DNA from: Saccharicrinis fermentans DSM 9555 = JCM 21142
GTDB taxonomy: Bacteria > Bacteroidota > Bacteroidia > Bacteroidales > Marinilabiliaceae
DNA: 64,000 nt
Direction of reading: 5' to 3'
Assembly (NCBI RefSeq): GCF_000517085.1
Contig: NZ_KI912107.1
Location: forward strand, 2,108,398 to 2,172,397
In this document: positions 54,969-64,000 of the stretch, piece after piece
Layout: each line of letters begins with the position of its first letter
Numbering within the stretch: position 1 is the stretch's first letter
Notes under the pieces: generated by a model
What the model was told of the DNA's origin: nothing
Seen by the model: the letters and a program-made list of their open reading frames with translations, nothing else
Database searches by the model: none
Made by a program: the position numbers and the translations under genes

Positions 54969-57900
54969 ATGCTAAACCATTTTTTAATACTCGCCCTTAT
55001 TATTCTCATGTCAGCGCAGAACTGCCTGACACAAAACACAAGCATAAAACATGACAGCTGGTACGATATGCAATTTGAGTTAGCTGATTCTTTAGAAAAG
55101 GAAGGACTCCCACGGGAGGCAGCCAATGTTTACGATGTGATTTTCGATCGTGCTATACAAGATAAAAAGTATATCGAACAACTCCGTGCCATAGACAGCC
55201 GTATGGTAAACCAATACCATTACGAAGAAAATGCCTTGGTAAAGGTTATTCATCAATTAAAAAGCGATACAAAAAACATGGACTTTCCAGTCAACCAAAT
55301 CGCTCATTCTATACTAGGAAATCTATATTGGCAATATTATCAACAAAACCGATGGAGAATACACCAACGTACTACCCTACAAAAAGATGCAGGAGATAAC
55401 CTGGAGACTTGGGATCTAAAAAGAATCATCAGTGAGACCATTCTCGAAATAAACTATTCCCTTGAAAATCCTTCCCGATTATATGAAACCCCCATAGATA
55501 CTTTCAAATATTTATTACAAGGAGATTCTACTACCCGTAAATACAGACCCACCGTACTTGATTTATTGAGCCATCGCGCCCTAACTCTTTATGCTAATGA
55601 TGAAACCGGTTTAACATCTCCGGCCAATGTATTTTCAGTATGTGATCCATGCTTGTTTAGTTTATCCAGTGATTTTGTTACCCAGGAGTTAACAAGTAAT
55701 GACTCTCTTAACCTGATCTTTAAATCTTTGCAAATATTCCAACAATTAACACACTATCACCTAAAAAACAAAGCATATGAAGCACTGCTTGATTTAGAAT
55801 TAAACCGCCTGAACTTCGTTTATAACAAAAGCACACACCAACAAAAAGATTTACTTTACAAGACCTCCTTACTAAAACTTAGTGAACAAAACTCCAACCC
55901 GGATATGAAAATAAGGGTACAGTACCAACTGGCTTACTTCTTTTATACGCTGGAATCCGGAGGTTCCACCAATTATTATAAAAAAGCCAGCCGCATATGC
56001 AAGCAGGTACTTCAACAATACCCCCATCATAAACAAGCCACCCTATTTACCCAATTACTTCAAAAAATTGAAGAGCCATCACTATCTCTCCAGTCAGAAA
56101 AACTATTAACTCCTGATGTTCCTAATCTGGTAAAAATCAATTACAAAAACCTAGACACCGTTTATTTTAAAGTGTATAAACTGTGGTCAAATGATCTTAA
56201 AGAAAACCGTATTTCTCAACTCAACAAGTTAGATTATTACCAACAAAAAACAGCTATTTTAGAATGGTCACAAATAATACCTCCTATAAATGATTATAGG
56301 ACACATCAAATAGAAGTTCCAATAAAATCGCTGGAAAAAGGTTTCTACACCATCATCGCTTCAGATAATAAGGATCTAAAACAAGGCATTAACGCCATTG
56401 CTACGCTCAATAATTCAACCCACCTACTGTTACTAAGCAAAACACTTAACGACAACAAAATACGTTACTCTATATATAATAAACAGACAGGAATGCCCAC
56501 CACAAAAGCAAAGTTGCAGATTTATAAAAGTGAATACGACAATAAAGATAGAAAGTATAAAAATACGCTGACTGACGAATTATTTACCGACAACAATGGT
56601 TATGTTGATTATAGAGATAACAGCTCCTACTATAGGAGAAAAGCTTTGGTTGTTTCATACCAAGGAGATACGCTAATCCTCTGGGATTACAACAGCCATA
56701 GAAAACCGCACATCAGTGCTGCAAATCGTAAAGCGATTCTGTATACCGACAGAAGTATCTACCGTCCCGGACAGACCATATATTTTAAGGGACTCATGCT
56801 GGATATGCATGGGGATACATGCAGCATCATCGCTAACAAGTCAAATAAGGTAAGCCTCCACGATCCCAATGGACAAGAACTTGGTAACCTACAAGTAAAA
56901 ACCAATGAATATGGCACCTTCAGTGGCTCTTTTACTATCCCAACCGGACTCTTAAATGGTCGTTTCAGCTTACGCTGTAACTACGCCTACCAAACAATTA
57001 GGGTAGAAGAATACAAACGTCCCACATTTGAAATCAACTATCGCCCTATCACCCATACTTATGGCTTTAACGACTCAGTTAAAATAAAGGGTTCTGCAAA
57101 AGCATATGCAGGCTACCCCATCAGCCATGCCCAAATATCCTATCGTATTAGTCGAAAAACAGAATCACGTTGGCAATGGTATCATCATCACTTTGAACAA
57201 GAAGACAAGGTAATATCCGTTGGAAACACAACAACCGATAAAGACGGGGATTTCACTGTTGCCTATTTCACGGCCGACCATGATATTAAAGACAGAAATC
57301 AAATATATGCCTATCATTTAACAGTTGATATAACCGATGACAGTGGCGAAACAAAAACAGCCACACATATCTTACGGGTAAGTCAATCTCCTTTGCTCAT
57401 CAAGGCAAATTTACCAGATGTGATTTTTAACTATGCTATACCTGCTTTACAAATAGAAACCAACAATATAAATGGAGGCAAGGTAGATGCAGATATGTGT
57501 ATTTCCACCACGCAACTAATAGCCCCTCAGCAGCTATTGTTTAATCGTGCATGGGAAACACCCGATCAATTTTTATATGAGGAGGAAGAATTTAGGCGTC
57601 TCTTCCCCAACAGGGTTTATAAACAAGAAAACGATCCTAACAATTGGAAACAGGGCAAAACAGTTTTTACATCTTCCCACAAAAGTAACGCCGACAACAA
57701 AGGCTTACAAAAAGCACTCTCTAAACTTAATCAAGGCTACTACTTAGTTAAAATAAGCGCTAAAGACAGTAATAAACAGGAAGCTAATTGGCAAAAAATA
57801 ATACATGTTATCTCCTCTAAACCACAAATGCCATTGTGTTTAAAAGATTGGATTATTCCTGTTAAAACAAGTGGTGAACCAGGTGATATAGCTGAATTTT

Positions 57901-60900
57901 GGGTAGCTTCATTAAATACCGAAGCCCCCATACGTTATGAATTATTACATGGCGACAAAGTGATTGTGTCTAAAGATTTATGGCCTGGAAAAAAAGTGAG
58001 TAAAATAAAAATCCCTATTACCGAAGAATACCGGGGTGGCTTCGCAGTACAATTTGCCCAAGTAGCACATGGACAAGCTTTTACATCACTTCAAGAAGTA
58101 AGCGTTCCCTATACCAACAAAAAATTGGACATTTCTTTTATTTCATTCAGAAACAAACTGTTACCCGGAGAACAGGAACAGTGGAAACTCAGCATCAAAA
58201 ACAAAAACGGTGAAAAAGAAACCGCCGAAATGATGGCCACTCTTTATGATGCCTCTTTAGACGCATTTGCACCTTTAAAATGGCAAAGCGATTTTATAAA
58301 TATCAAAAACCATAGCTGGCACAAATGGAATGCTTATCTGACACAGCGAATAGCCAATACTTACTATATTTCAACCAACATCTTGACTTTGCGCAACCAA
58401 GTTAAAGTATACGAGACACTGCACTTAAGATATCCTTACTACGGAACTTACAATTCCCATTACCAACACAGTGCCATCGCCTTCAGGAAACAAAGAAAAG
58501 AAGCACTTGCAGGTACCGTGTCAGCAAAACAGGTTGAAGAAATCTCCATAGTTGACGATGATATAGAAATGGAGGAAAATTTGATTTTGGACGAAGAAGA
58601 AACCATACCATCCATAAGTCTGGAAAAAAAAGAAAATAAACTTCTTCTTCCGTCCATCGCGACGCGTAAGAACTTCAACGAAACAGCCTTTTTTTACCCT
58701 CACTTACAAACCAATGAAAAAGGAGAAGTGAGTATAGACTTTACCATCCCAGAATCCTTAAGCCGCTGGAATATGAAGGGCTTTGCCCATACCAAAGATT
58801 TTAAAACCGGTAGCATCAGTCAATCTTTGATTACCCAAAAAGATGTATCTATACAAGTAAATACGCCCAGATTCCTCCGGGAAAATGATACGCTTTATTT
58901 TGTTGCCAAAATAAATAACCTTAGTGAAAACACCATTAATGGTAAGGCATATATACAGCTTTATAATGCCATCAACAATCAGGCAATCGATTCACTTCTA
59001 TTGCTATCTGATGTAAAAATACCCTTTTCCATAGCAAAAAAGCAAAGTCAAGGTGTACGCTGGAAGCTGGTGATCCCAGCGGGTATACAAGCCGTTCATT
59101 ACAAGGTGATGGCACAAGCTGATAAACACAGCGATGGCGAAGAAAATATTTTACCGGTATTGGTCAACAGTCTGTTAGTTACCGAAAGCCTGCCCTTTAT
59201 GTTGAGACCCAATGAAATAGCTAGCTATCGCTTCGATAAAATGGTAGATCAATCTTCCAGCACTCTTCGCAACGAATCGTACACCATTGAATACACCTCT
59301 AACCCCACATGGTATGCCATACAAGCAATGCCCTACCTTATGGAGTATCCTTATGAGTGCGCAGAACAGGTATTTTCCAGATTTTTTGCCAACACCCTCT
59401 CCTATAAAATCATCAACAGCTCACCTCGTATTCGTGAGGTTTTTAAAACCTGGGAAACAATCCAACCGGATGCCCTAAGTTCTAATTTAGAGAAGAACCA
59501 GGAGCTGAAAGAATTACTCATTCAAGAAACCCCCTGGTTACGAAATGCACAAAATGAATCAGAACGTAAGAAACGTCTTAGTCTGCTCTTCGACCTAAAT
59601 CAGATGCATCATCAGATGCAATCTGCACTACATAAATTAGAAGACAAACAAACCAACAATGGTGGATTCGCATGGTTCCAAGGAATGCCGGACAACAGAT
59701 ATATCACCCAACATATTACCATGGGTTTGGCTCAGCTACAACACTTACATGCCATTGGTTCCAACTACAATCAAAAGGTAAACCATATAATATCCAAAGC
59801 AATAAAATACCTGGACGAACGCATTATTGAGGACTACCAACACTTGCAAGAGCAAGAAAAAAAAGGAATACTGAAGATGGATGATGATCACCTAACAAAT
59901 ATTCACATACATTACCTTTATTGTAAAAGTTTCTTTTCCACAGTTGAACCTAATCCTTCACTAAGCGAAGCTTACAAATATTTTTATCATCAGGCTAAAA
60001 AATATGCTCTTACAAAAGATATCTATTCTCAAGCTATGATTGCCATTACATTAGAGAGAAACCACGACAAAAAAGTTGCTCAACAGGTGGTGAAATCACT
60101 CAGTAATAGGGCTATCCGCTCCAAAGAAATGGGTATGTACTGGAGTAATAACCGCAATAGCTACTATTGGTACCAGGCTCCCATTGAAACACAAGCTATG
60201 CTTATAGAAGCCTTTCACGAAGTAAGTCATGATACCACTGCTATTGAGGAGATGAAAATATGGCTGTTACGCAACAAACAAACCTCCGACTGGAAAACCA
60301 CAAAAGCAACTGTAGCCGCCTGTTATGCACTAATATTACAAGATAAATACCAAATGAACAATACCTCACCTCTACAGCTTACTGTGGGAGGAAAACCACT
60401 AGAGGAATTAAAAAATATACTTGCAGAAGCAGGTACGGGCTATGTGAAAACAAGCTTTACGGGCGATGAAATAAAACCTGATATGGGTAAGCTAAAAATA
60501 CACAATACCCATAACGGTGTTGCATGGGGAGCTGCTTATTGGCAATATTTTGAAGAGTTGGACAAAATTACTTCTGCCCAAACAAACCTAAAAATAACCA
60601 AAAGACTTTACGTAAAAGAATATGCAGAAACAGGTGTATCACTAAAGGAAATACAAGCAGATTTACCCATAAAAGTAGGCGACGAGGTGGTAGTGAGAAT
60701 AGAAATATTTAGCGATAGAGACTATGAATATATACATCTAAAGGACATGCGGGCTTCTGGTTTTGAGCCAATGAGCACAGTATCTCAATATAAATATCGT
60801 GATGGCCTGGGTTATTACGAGAGCGTTAAAGATGCCTCGCAAAACTTCTTTATTGACCATATGCGTAAAGGTGTTTATGTGTTTGAATATAGTTTAAGAG

Positions 60901-61010
60901 CTGTACATGCAGGATACTTCTCTAACGGAATAACCACTATGCAGTGTATGTATGCACCGGAGTTCAGTGCCCATTCCAAAGGGCTAAGAATAAATATAGT
61001 AAAACCATAA
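54969..61010 (+). CDS. Alpha-2-macroglobulin family protein with thioester motif
   Basis: This 2013-residue protein has a signal peptide (about 1-22), a helical N-terminal region (about 25-370) and MG domains including an MG2-like start SIYRPGQTIYFKG (about 594). The A2M core carries FTIPESLSRWNMKGFAHT (about 1260), and the thioester domain has CAEQ (Cys1464, Gln1467) in PYECAEQVFSRFF. A receptor-like C-terminal domain follows. Bacterial A2Ms trap attacking proteases by covalent linkage in the periplasm or on the surface. No pbpC partner is adjacent. Start at the ATG 54969 gives a proper signal. It is longer than E. coli YfhM. Confidence 0.92.
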   Translation: MLNHFLILALIILMSAQNCLTQNTSIKHDSWYDMQFELADSLEKEGLPREAANVYDVIFDRAIQDKKYIEQLRAIDSRMVNQYHYEENALVKVIHQLKSDTKNMDFPVNQIAHSILGNLYWQYYQQNRWRIHQRTTLQKDAGDNLETWDLKRIISETILEINYSLENPSRLYETPIDTFKYLLQGDSTTRKYRPTVLDLLSHRALTLYANDETGLTSPANVFSVCDPCLFSLSSDFVTQELTSNDSLNLIFKSLQIFQQLTHYHLKNKAYEALLDLELNRLNFVYNKSTHQQKDLLYKTSLLKLSEQNSNPDMKIRVQYQLAYFFYTLESGGSTNYYKKASRICKQVLQQYPHHKQATLFTQLLQKIEEPSLSLQSEKLLTPDVPNLVKINYKNLDTVYFKVYKLWSNDLKENRISQLNKLDYYQQKTAILEWSQIIPPINDYRTHQIEVPIKSLEKGFYTIIASDNKDLKQGINAIATLNNSTHLLLLSKTLNDNKIRYSIYNKQTGMPTTKAKLQIYKSEYDNKDRKYKNTLTDELFTDNNGYVDYRDNSSYYRRKALVVSYQGDTLILWDYNSHRKPHISAANRKAILYTDRSIYRPGQTIYFKGLMLDMHGDTCSIIANKSNKVSLHDPNGQELGNLQVKTNEYGTFSGSFTIPTGLLNGRFSLRCNYAYQTIRVEEYKRPTFEINYRPITHTYGFNDSVKIKGSAKAYAGYPISHAQISYRISRKTESRWQWYHHHFEQEDKVISVGNTTTDKDGDFTVAYFTADHDIKDRNQIYAYHLTVDITDDSGETKTATHILRVSQSPLLIKANLPDVIFNYAIPALQIETNNINGGKVDADMCISTTQLIAPQQLLFNRAWETPDQFLYEEEEFRRLFPNRVYKQENDPNNWKQGKTVFTSSHKSNADNKGLQKALSKLNQGYYLVKISAKDSNKQEANWQKIIHVISSKPQMPLCLKDWIIPVKTSGEPGDIAEFWVASLNTEAPIRYELLHGDKVIVSKDLWPGKKVSKIKIPITEEYRGGFAVQFAQVAHGQAFTSLQEVSVPYTNKKLDISFISFRNKLLPGEQEQWKLSIKNKNGEKETAEMMATLYDASLDAFAPLKWQSDFINIKNHSWHKWNAYLTQRIANTYYISTNILTLRNQVKVYETLHLRYPYYGTYNSHYQHSAIAFRKQRKEALAGTVSAKQVEEISIVDDDIEMEENLILDEEETIPSISLEKKENKLLLPSIATRKNFNETAFFYPHLQTNEKGEVSIDFTIPESLSRWNMKGFAHTKDFKTGSISQSLITQKDVSIQVNTPRFLRENDTLYFVAKINNLSENTINGKAYIQLYNAINNQAIDSLLLLSDVKIPFSIAKKQSQGVRWKLVIPAGIQAVHYKVMAQADKHSDGEENILPVLVNSLLVTESLPFMLRPNEIASYRFDKMVDQSSSTLRNESYTIEYTSNPTWYAIQAMPYLMEYPYECAEQVFSRFFANTLSYKIINSSPRIREVFKTWETIQPDALSSNLEKNQELKELLIQETPWLRNAQNESERKKRLSLLFDLNQMHHQMQSALHKLEDKQTNNGGFAWFQGMPDNRYITQHITMGLAQLQHLHAIGSNYNQKVNHIISKAIKYLDERIIEDYQHLQEQEKKGILKMDDDHLTNIHIHYLYCKSFFSTVEPNPSLSEAYKYFYHQAKKYALTKDIYSQAMIAITLERNHDKKVAQQVVKSLSNRAIRSKEMGMYWSNNRNSYYWYQAPIETQAMLIEAFHEVSHDTTAIEEMKIWLLRNKQTSDWKTTKATVAACYALILQDKYQMNNTSPLQLTVGGKPLEELKNILAEAGTGYVKTSFTGDEIKPDMGKLKIHNTHNGVAWGAAYWQYFEELDKITSAQTNLKITKRLYVKEYAETGVSLKEIQADLPIKVGDEVVVRIEIFSDRDYEYIHLKDMRASGFEPMSTVSQYKYRDGLGYYESVKDASQNFFIDHMRKGVYVFEYSLRAVHAGYFSNGITTMQCMYAPEFSAHSKGLRINIVKP

Positions 61011-61089
61011 TACAGAGGTATTATAGTTTACAAAGCGAGAATAATACGGGGCAGTGCCAAAAGTTGGGAATAAATGTTGTTTATAGTTG

Positions 61090-61215
61090 TCATGCAAATA
61101 TTTTTGTTAATCTGAACAAGAAGAACTTTTCATCAACAACACCTCTGAATTGTCTTCTGAAATCCTTTACTTTTGCATTGAAAGATTCTGCTGCAGCATA
61201 GGTACTTCCGTAATC
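61090..61215 (-). pseudogene. Transposase C-terminal remnant (ISL3/IS204-like)
   Basis: The minus-strand frame ends AAAESFNAKVKDFRRQFRGV then DEKFFLFRLTKIFA, the C-terminal signature of a common Bacteroidota transposase resembling the IS204/IS1001/IS1165 type. Only about 40 codons remain; element A abuts it at 61218 and cuts it off. Confidence 0.7.
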
Positions 61216-61217
61216 TA

Positions 61218-61370
61218 GTGGCTGCAAGAAAACGACCGTTTTTTCTGTCTTTGATAAGAAAGCTTCAAAGACAAGGCTTTCGATATTTTTGAAACCAAGG
61301 AGTTTACTGATTGTAAATAACTGTTTCAAAAATGAGAATAACGCAGTATTTGGAGTTTTCTTGCAAAGAC
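61218..61370. repeat. Element A copy 3 (153 bp)
   Basis: This is an intact copy with termini GTGGCTGCAAGAAAAC and GTTTTCTTGCAAAGAC. Flanks read AATCTA on the left and TATCTA on the right, a possible degenerate 6-bp target duplication. It is inserted at the edge of a transposase remnant. Confidence 0.9.
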
Positions 61371-61440
61371 TATCTAATTGAGAGCAATGTTTCTAACTTA
61401 TTTGATTATTTTCTTTGCTTTTGAAACTTCCGTTAATGTC

Positions 61441-61927
61441 CTTTTTACTCGGGAAAGTATATTTTAAAAGGTCCTCATGATCAGGCTTCGCCGAATTATT
61501 CGGGGAGGTTTGTTTTCAAAGACCCTCATGATCAGGCTTCGCCGAATTACTCGGGAAGGTATATTTTTAAAGGTCCTCATGATAACTTCGTTATTGTCAT
61601 TGCCATAAAAAGGACCCAAAAGGTCTAGAATAATAGATCACTATCTGCCCGCATCGACCAACCCAAATGATGTATTAGAACTTCGTTATGAGCATTGAAA
61701 TGGCAATAAAAGAAGGCTTTTCTGAGACGAGGCATAACAGAGCCTAAGATGAGAATATCAATATGCTTGTAACTTAAAAATAATCATCGTTTTAGAGTGA
61801 ACTATTTTTTACTTCGTACTTGGTATATTGCTTGCTTTTAATATTTCCATATATGTCCTTTTTATCATTGCCATAAAAAGGACCAAAAAGGTCTAGAACA
61901 ATAGATCACTACCTCCCCGGCATCAGC
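61441..61927. repeat. Long direct repeat E, copy 1
   Basis: This 487-bp noncoding unit recurs at 62411-62846. It begins with tandem 51-bp subunits containing CCTCATGATCAGGCTTCGCC and a CCGAAT-TATTCGG hairpin. It continues with a half repeat-D arm (GATGTATTAGAACTTCGT) and ends near a perfect 11-bp stem GTCCTTTTTAT/ATAAAAAGGAC. It has one more 51-bp subunit than copy 2. Confidence 0.85.
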
Positions 61928-61929
61928 GA

Positions 61930-62100
61930 ACCCAAATGATGTATTAGAACTTCGTCATGAAAATTAAAAGTGCAATCAATCAAGAACTTGTTGAGATGAG
62001 GCATAGCACCAGCTATGGTGAATTGAAACAAGTTAGCGGGCGACTTGATTGGCAGCAATTTTAATTCGTAATAGATTTTCTAATGCAGCTTTTGGGTAAT
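61930..62100. repeat. Repeat D, extended copy
   Basis: Left arm with GATGTATTAGAACTTCGTCA (about 61939) and right arm ending CTAATGCAGC (about 62093), about 155 bp apart, with non-coding sequence between. The arms match those at 51456-51550. Confidence 0.7.
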
Positions 62101-62102
62101 AA

Positions 62103-62214
62103 TTCCGTCCGGCACACACTTCTTTCGCACTAGGCCAACCGCACTACCACCTCAAGTGCGCCCAGGAAAACTTCTCGCCAGCGCCGGCCACGGCTATTGT
62201 TCTGGCCAACCCTG
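62103..62214. repeat. GC-rich direct repeat F, copy 1
   Basis: This 112-bp segment starts TTCCGTCCGGCACACACTTC and ends GGCCAACCCTG. It is clearly richer in GC than its surroundings and recurs at 62853-62966. No coding frame is convincing. Confidence 0.8.
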
Positions 62215-62410
62215 TAATCGATTTGTTGGAGGTTGGGTATATAAATGGGAATTATCCATTCATTGAGAGTTATTGAATATGGTTTTTATAATTGAGAACT
62301 TCTATGTTTTACTTGAATGCATTTATTAAATTGGAAATATTGATTCTGTATAGAGAGGATAGATTGATTCTTTTGATACACACCTTGCTCTTGCTGCTTA
62401 TTGATATGTT
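62215..62410. other. Noncoding segment between repeat copies
   Basis: AT-rich sequence, part of which (GGTTGGGTATATAAATGGG) recurs in degenerate form after the second F copy (AGTTGGGTATTTAAATGGGG). No gene is seen. Confidence 0.5.
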
Positions 62411-62846
62411 CTTTTTACTCGGGAAGGTTTATTTTCAAAGGCCCTCATGATCAGGCTTCGCCGAATTATTCGGGAAGGCTTGTTTTAAAGGTCCTCATGA
62501 TAACTGCGTCATTGTCATTGCCATAAAAAGGACCCAAAAAGTCTAGAACAATAGATCACTACCTGCCCTACAGCGACCAACCCAAATGATGTATTAGAAC
62601 TTCGTCATGAGCATTAAAATGGCAATAAAAGAAGGCTTTTCTGAGACGAGGCATAACAGAGCCTAAGATGAGAATATCAATATGCTTGTAACTTAAAAAT
62701 AATCATCGTTTTAGAGTGAACTATTTTTTACTTAGTACTTGGTATATTGCTTGCTTTTAATATTTCCATATATGTCCTTTTTATCATTGCCATAAAAAGG
62801 ACCAAAAAGGTCTAGAACAATAGATCACTAGCTCCCCGGCATCAGC
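62411..62846. repeat. Long direct repeat E, copy 2
   Basis: This 436-bp copy is the same sequence as 61441-61927 with few differences, 51 bp shorter because one tandem subunit is missing. The E and F pairs together indicate a duplicated block of about 0.9 kb. Confidence 0.85.
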
Positions 62847-62852
62847 TTCCCT

Positions 62853-62966
62853 TTCCGTCCGGCACACACTTCTTTCGCACTAGGCCAACCGCACTACCAC
62901 CTCAAGTGCGCCCAGGAAAACTTCTCGCCAACGCCGGCCCCGGGGCTATTGTTCTGGCCAACCCTG
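62853..62966. repeat. GC-rich direct repeat F, copy 2
   Basis: Near-identical to 62103-62214. It lies 6 bp after repeat E copy 2, whereas F copy 1 lies 175 bp after E copy 1 with repeat D in between. Confidence 0.8.
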
Positions 62967-63099
62967 CGGTCTTTATTTTGATAGTTGGGTATTTAAATGG
63001 GGATTACTTATTGATTGAGAATTACGAAATATGGTTGTAAATAGAAACTTTGTACCATCAAATTTTCGCAATTGAAAATCATCATTTGTAAAGACAAAA

Positions 63100-63144
63100 A
63101 TAGCCTTCATCTTTAAGTTGCAAAACAGAAACGAAGAAGGCTAT
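63100..63144 (+). promoter_or_regulatory. Hairpin overlapping the istA start codon
   Basis: ATAGCCTTC (63100-63108) and GAAGGCTAT (63136-63144) are perfect complements, and the second arm includes the first two bases of the istA ATG. An mRNA starting upstream would bury the start codon, a common way for insertion sequences to limit readthrough expression. It may also belong to the IS end. Confidence 0.5.
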
Positions 63145-64000
63145 GAATAAAAACAAAAAAATTTTTATGTGGTACAAAGTTAAAGAATTATCATCACAAG
63201 GACTAAACCAAAGTCAAATCAAATTAGAGTTGGGTATCGACAGGGGAACTGTACGTAAATACCTTTCCATGAGCGTAGCACAATTTCTAGCATGGATTAG
63301 TACTCCACGGCGAATGCCAAAAAACTAAATGAGTATTATAATTTTGTCAAAGAATTACTGGAGAGAGGCCCCTATTTATCAGCAGCTCAGATTGAAGATA
63401 GATTAAAAGAACATTATTCTGATCTGCCGAATGTAAGTAGTAAAACAGTCTATAATTTTGTTCAAACAGTAAGAAAGGAACAAAATATACCCAAACATAA
63501 AGAGAAACTTCCACGCCAATACGAGAAGCTTCCCGAAACAGAATATGGAGAAGAGGCACAAGTAGATTTTGGATCATACCGAATGCTTAGTAGTGGAAGT
63601 GGCAGAATTAAGATTTACTTTTTTACAATGGTACTTTCCCGTTCCCGGCAAAAGTTTGTTTACTGTCAACGAATACCATTTACTACAGAGACAGCAAATT
63701 ATGCACATGAACTGGCATTCGAATATTTTGAGGGAATCCCCCGTCGAATAATCTACGATCAGGATCGTGTTTTTGTAAAAGATGAAAATCTTGGCGATGT
63801 TCTTCTTACTGATGGATTTATGCAGTTTACAAATGCACATCCCTTTGAGGTAATATTTTGCAGAAAAGCTGACCCTGAAAGCAAAGGAAAAGTTGAAAAT
63901 GTAGTAAAATACGTAAAACACAATTATCTGAAAGGAAGAGTATTCCAAGATATTGACAGGTTGCAAAAAGAAGTTTTACAATGGCTTGATCGCACTGGAA
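63143..64000 (+). pseudogene. istA: IS21-family transposase IstA, frameshifted, 3' end outside window
   Basis: The first frame gives an HTH (VKELSSQGLNQSQIKLELGI; GTVRKYLSM) and stops at 63326. The protein continues one frame over from about 63301 (ANAKKLNEYYNFVKELLERG) to the window end, with rve-type catalytic segments EYGEEAQVDFG (first Asp), RIIYDQDRVFV and ADPESKGKVENVVKYVK (last Glu). The frame change lies between about 63265 and 63301, where no classic slippery heptamer is obvious. It could be a decayed copy, programmed frameshifting or a sequence error. istB is not in the window. Confidence 0.85.

Noticed and set aside
1-64000. CRISPR array
   Set aside because: The tandem repeats seen (51-bp subunits at 61.4 kb, 90-bp element B units) lack spacers of regular unique sequence, and no cas gene is present.

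Overview
The window is AT-rich DNA from a marine-type member of the Bacteroidota, most likely a Bacteroidales/Marinilabiliales relative. The signs are a SusC/SusD pair, a FecR/ECF-sigma regulator pair, TAnnTTTG promoter boxes, many short-signal lipoproteins, a T9SS type A sorting domain and a red-algal galactan locus. I made all assignments by reading the sequence; no search was run.

Layout. (1) 1-6.7 kb, minus strand: ECF sigma, FecR anti-sigma, a SusC receptor with an STN signalling domain, and a partial SusD. This is a self-regulated glycan-uptake unit. (2) 7.0-15.1 kb: an accessory region. It holds a TlpA-like lipoprotein; a complete 1395-bp IS4-family element with perfect 19-bp inverted repeats and a 10-bp target duplication; a DoxX / glutathione peroxidase / OhrR cassette; a three-gene operon read as a toxin-antitoxin-SecB-like chaperone (TAC) system; and several dead transposase fragments. 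Two 135-bp direct repeats bracket the IS and the peroxide cassette. (3) 15.1-20.7 kb, minus strand: five consecutive lipoproteins with transthyretin-like or beta-propeller folds and no recognised function. (4) 21.0-26.7 kb: tRNA-Leu(CAG), a QorB-like reductase, an Asp/Glu racemase, and a nitric-oxide module (NsrR-like Rrf2, RIC/ScdA, divergent NorZ) whose shared promoter region is a near-perfect mirror image. (5) 26.9-34.6 kb: an M49-like zinc peptidase broken at an A8 tract, an OprC/NosA-type copper receptor with a small Cys-rich partner, a histidine kinase, and a membrane-tethered regulator. (6) 34.7-51.4 kb, plus strand: a polysaccharide locus with two GH117-like enzymes, an SSS transporter, an FAD oxidoreductase, two GH2 enzymes, two further beta-propellers, a GH16 with an inserted discoidin-like domain, and an S1-type sulfatase. 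An agar/porphyran/carrageenan-type substrate is inferred. No SusC/D pair lies beside it. (7) 51.5-61.0 kb: a T9SS-secreted Asp-box propeller and a 2013-residue thioester alpha-2-macroglobulin. (8) 61.0-64.0 kb: a repeat-dense noncoding tract leading into a frameshifted IS21 istA that runs off the window.

The most unusual signals are repeat families that gene annotation misses. Element B (about 90-100 bp) occurs six times. Its copies begin and end at an ATGAAA hexamer, and at three loci the right-hand hexamer is the start codon of the next gene. Its stem changes sequence between copies while keeping pairing. Element A (153 bp) is a MITE-like unit able to fold into nested hairpins; one copy is interrupted by element B. 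Element D is a palindromic family around intergenic regions. The TAC-like operon, the circularly permuted-looking insertion in the GH16, the golvesin-like insertion in a GH2 and the 80-residue internal deletion in the second GH117 are the best protein-level leads.
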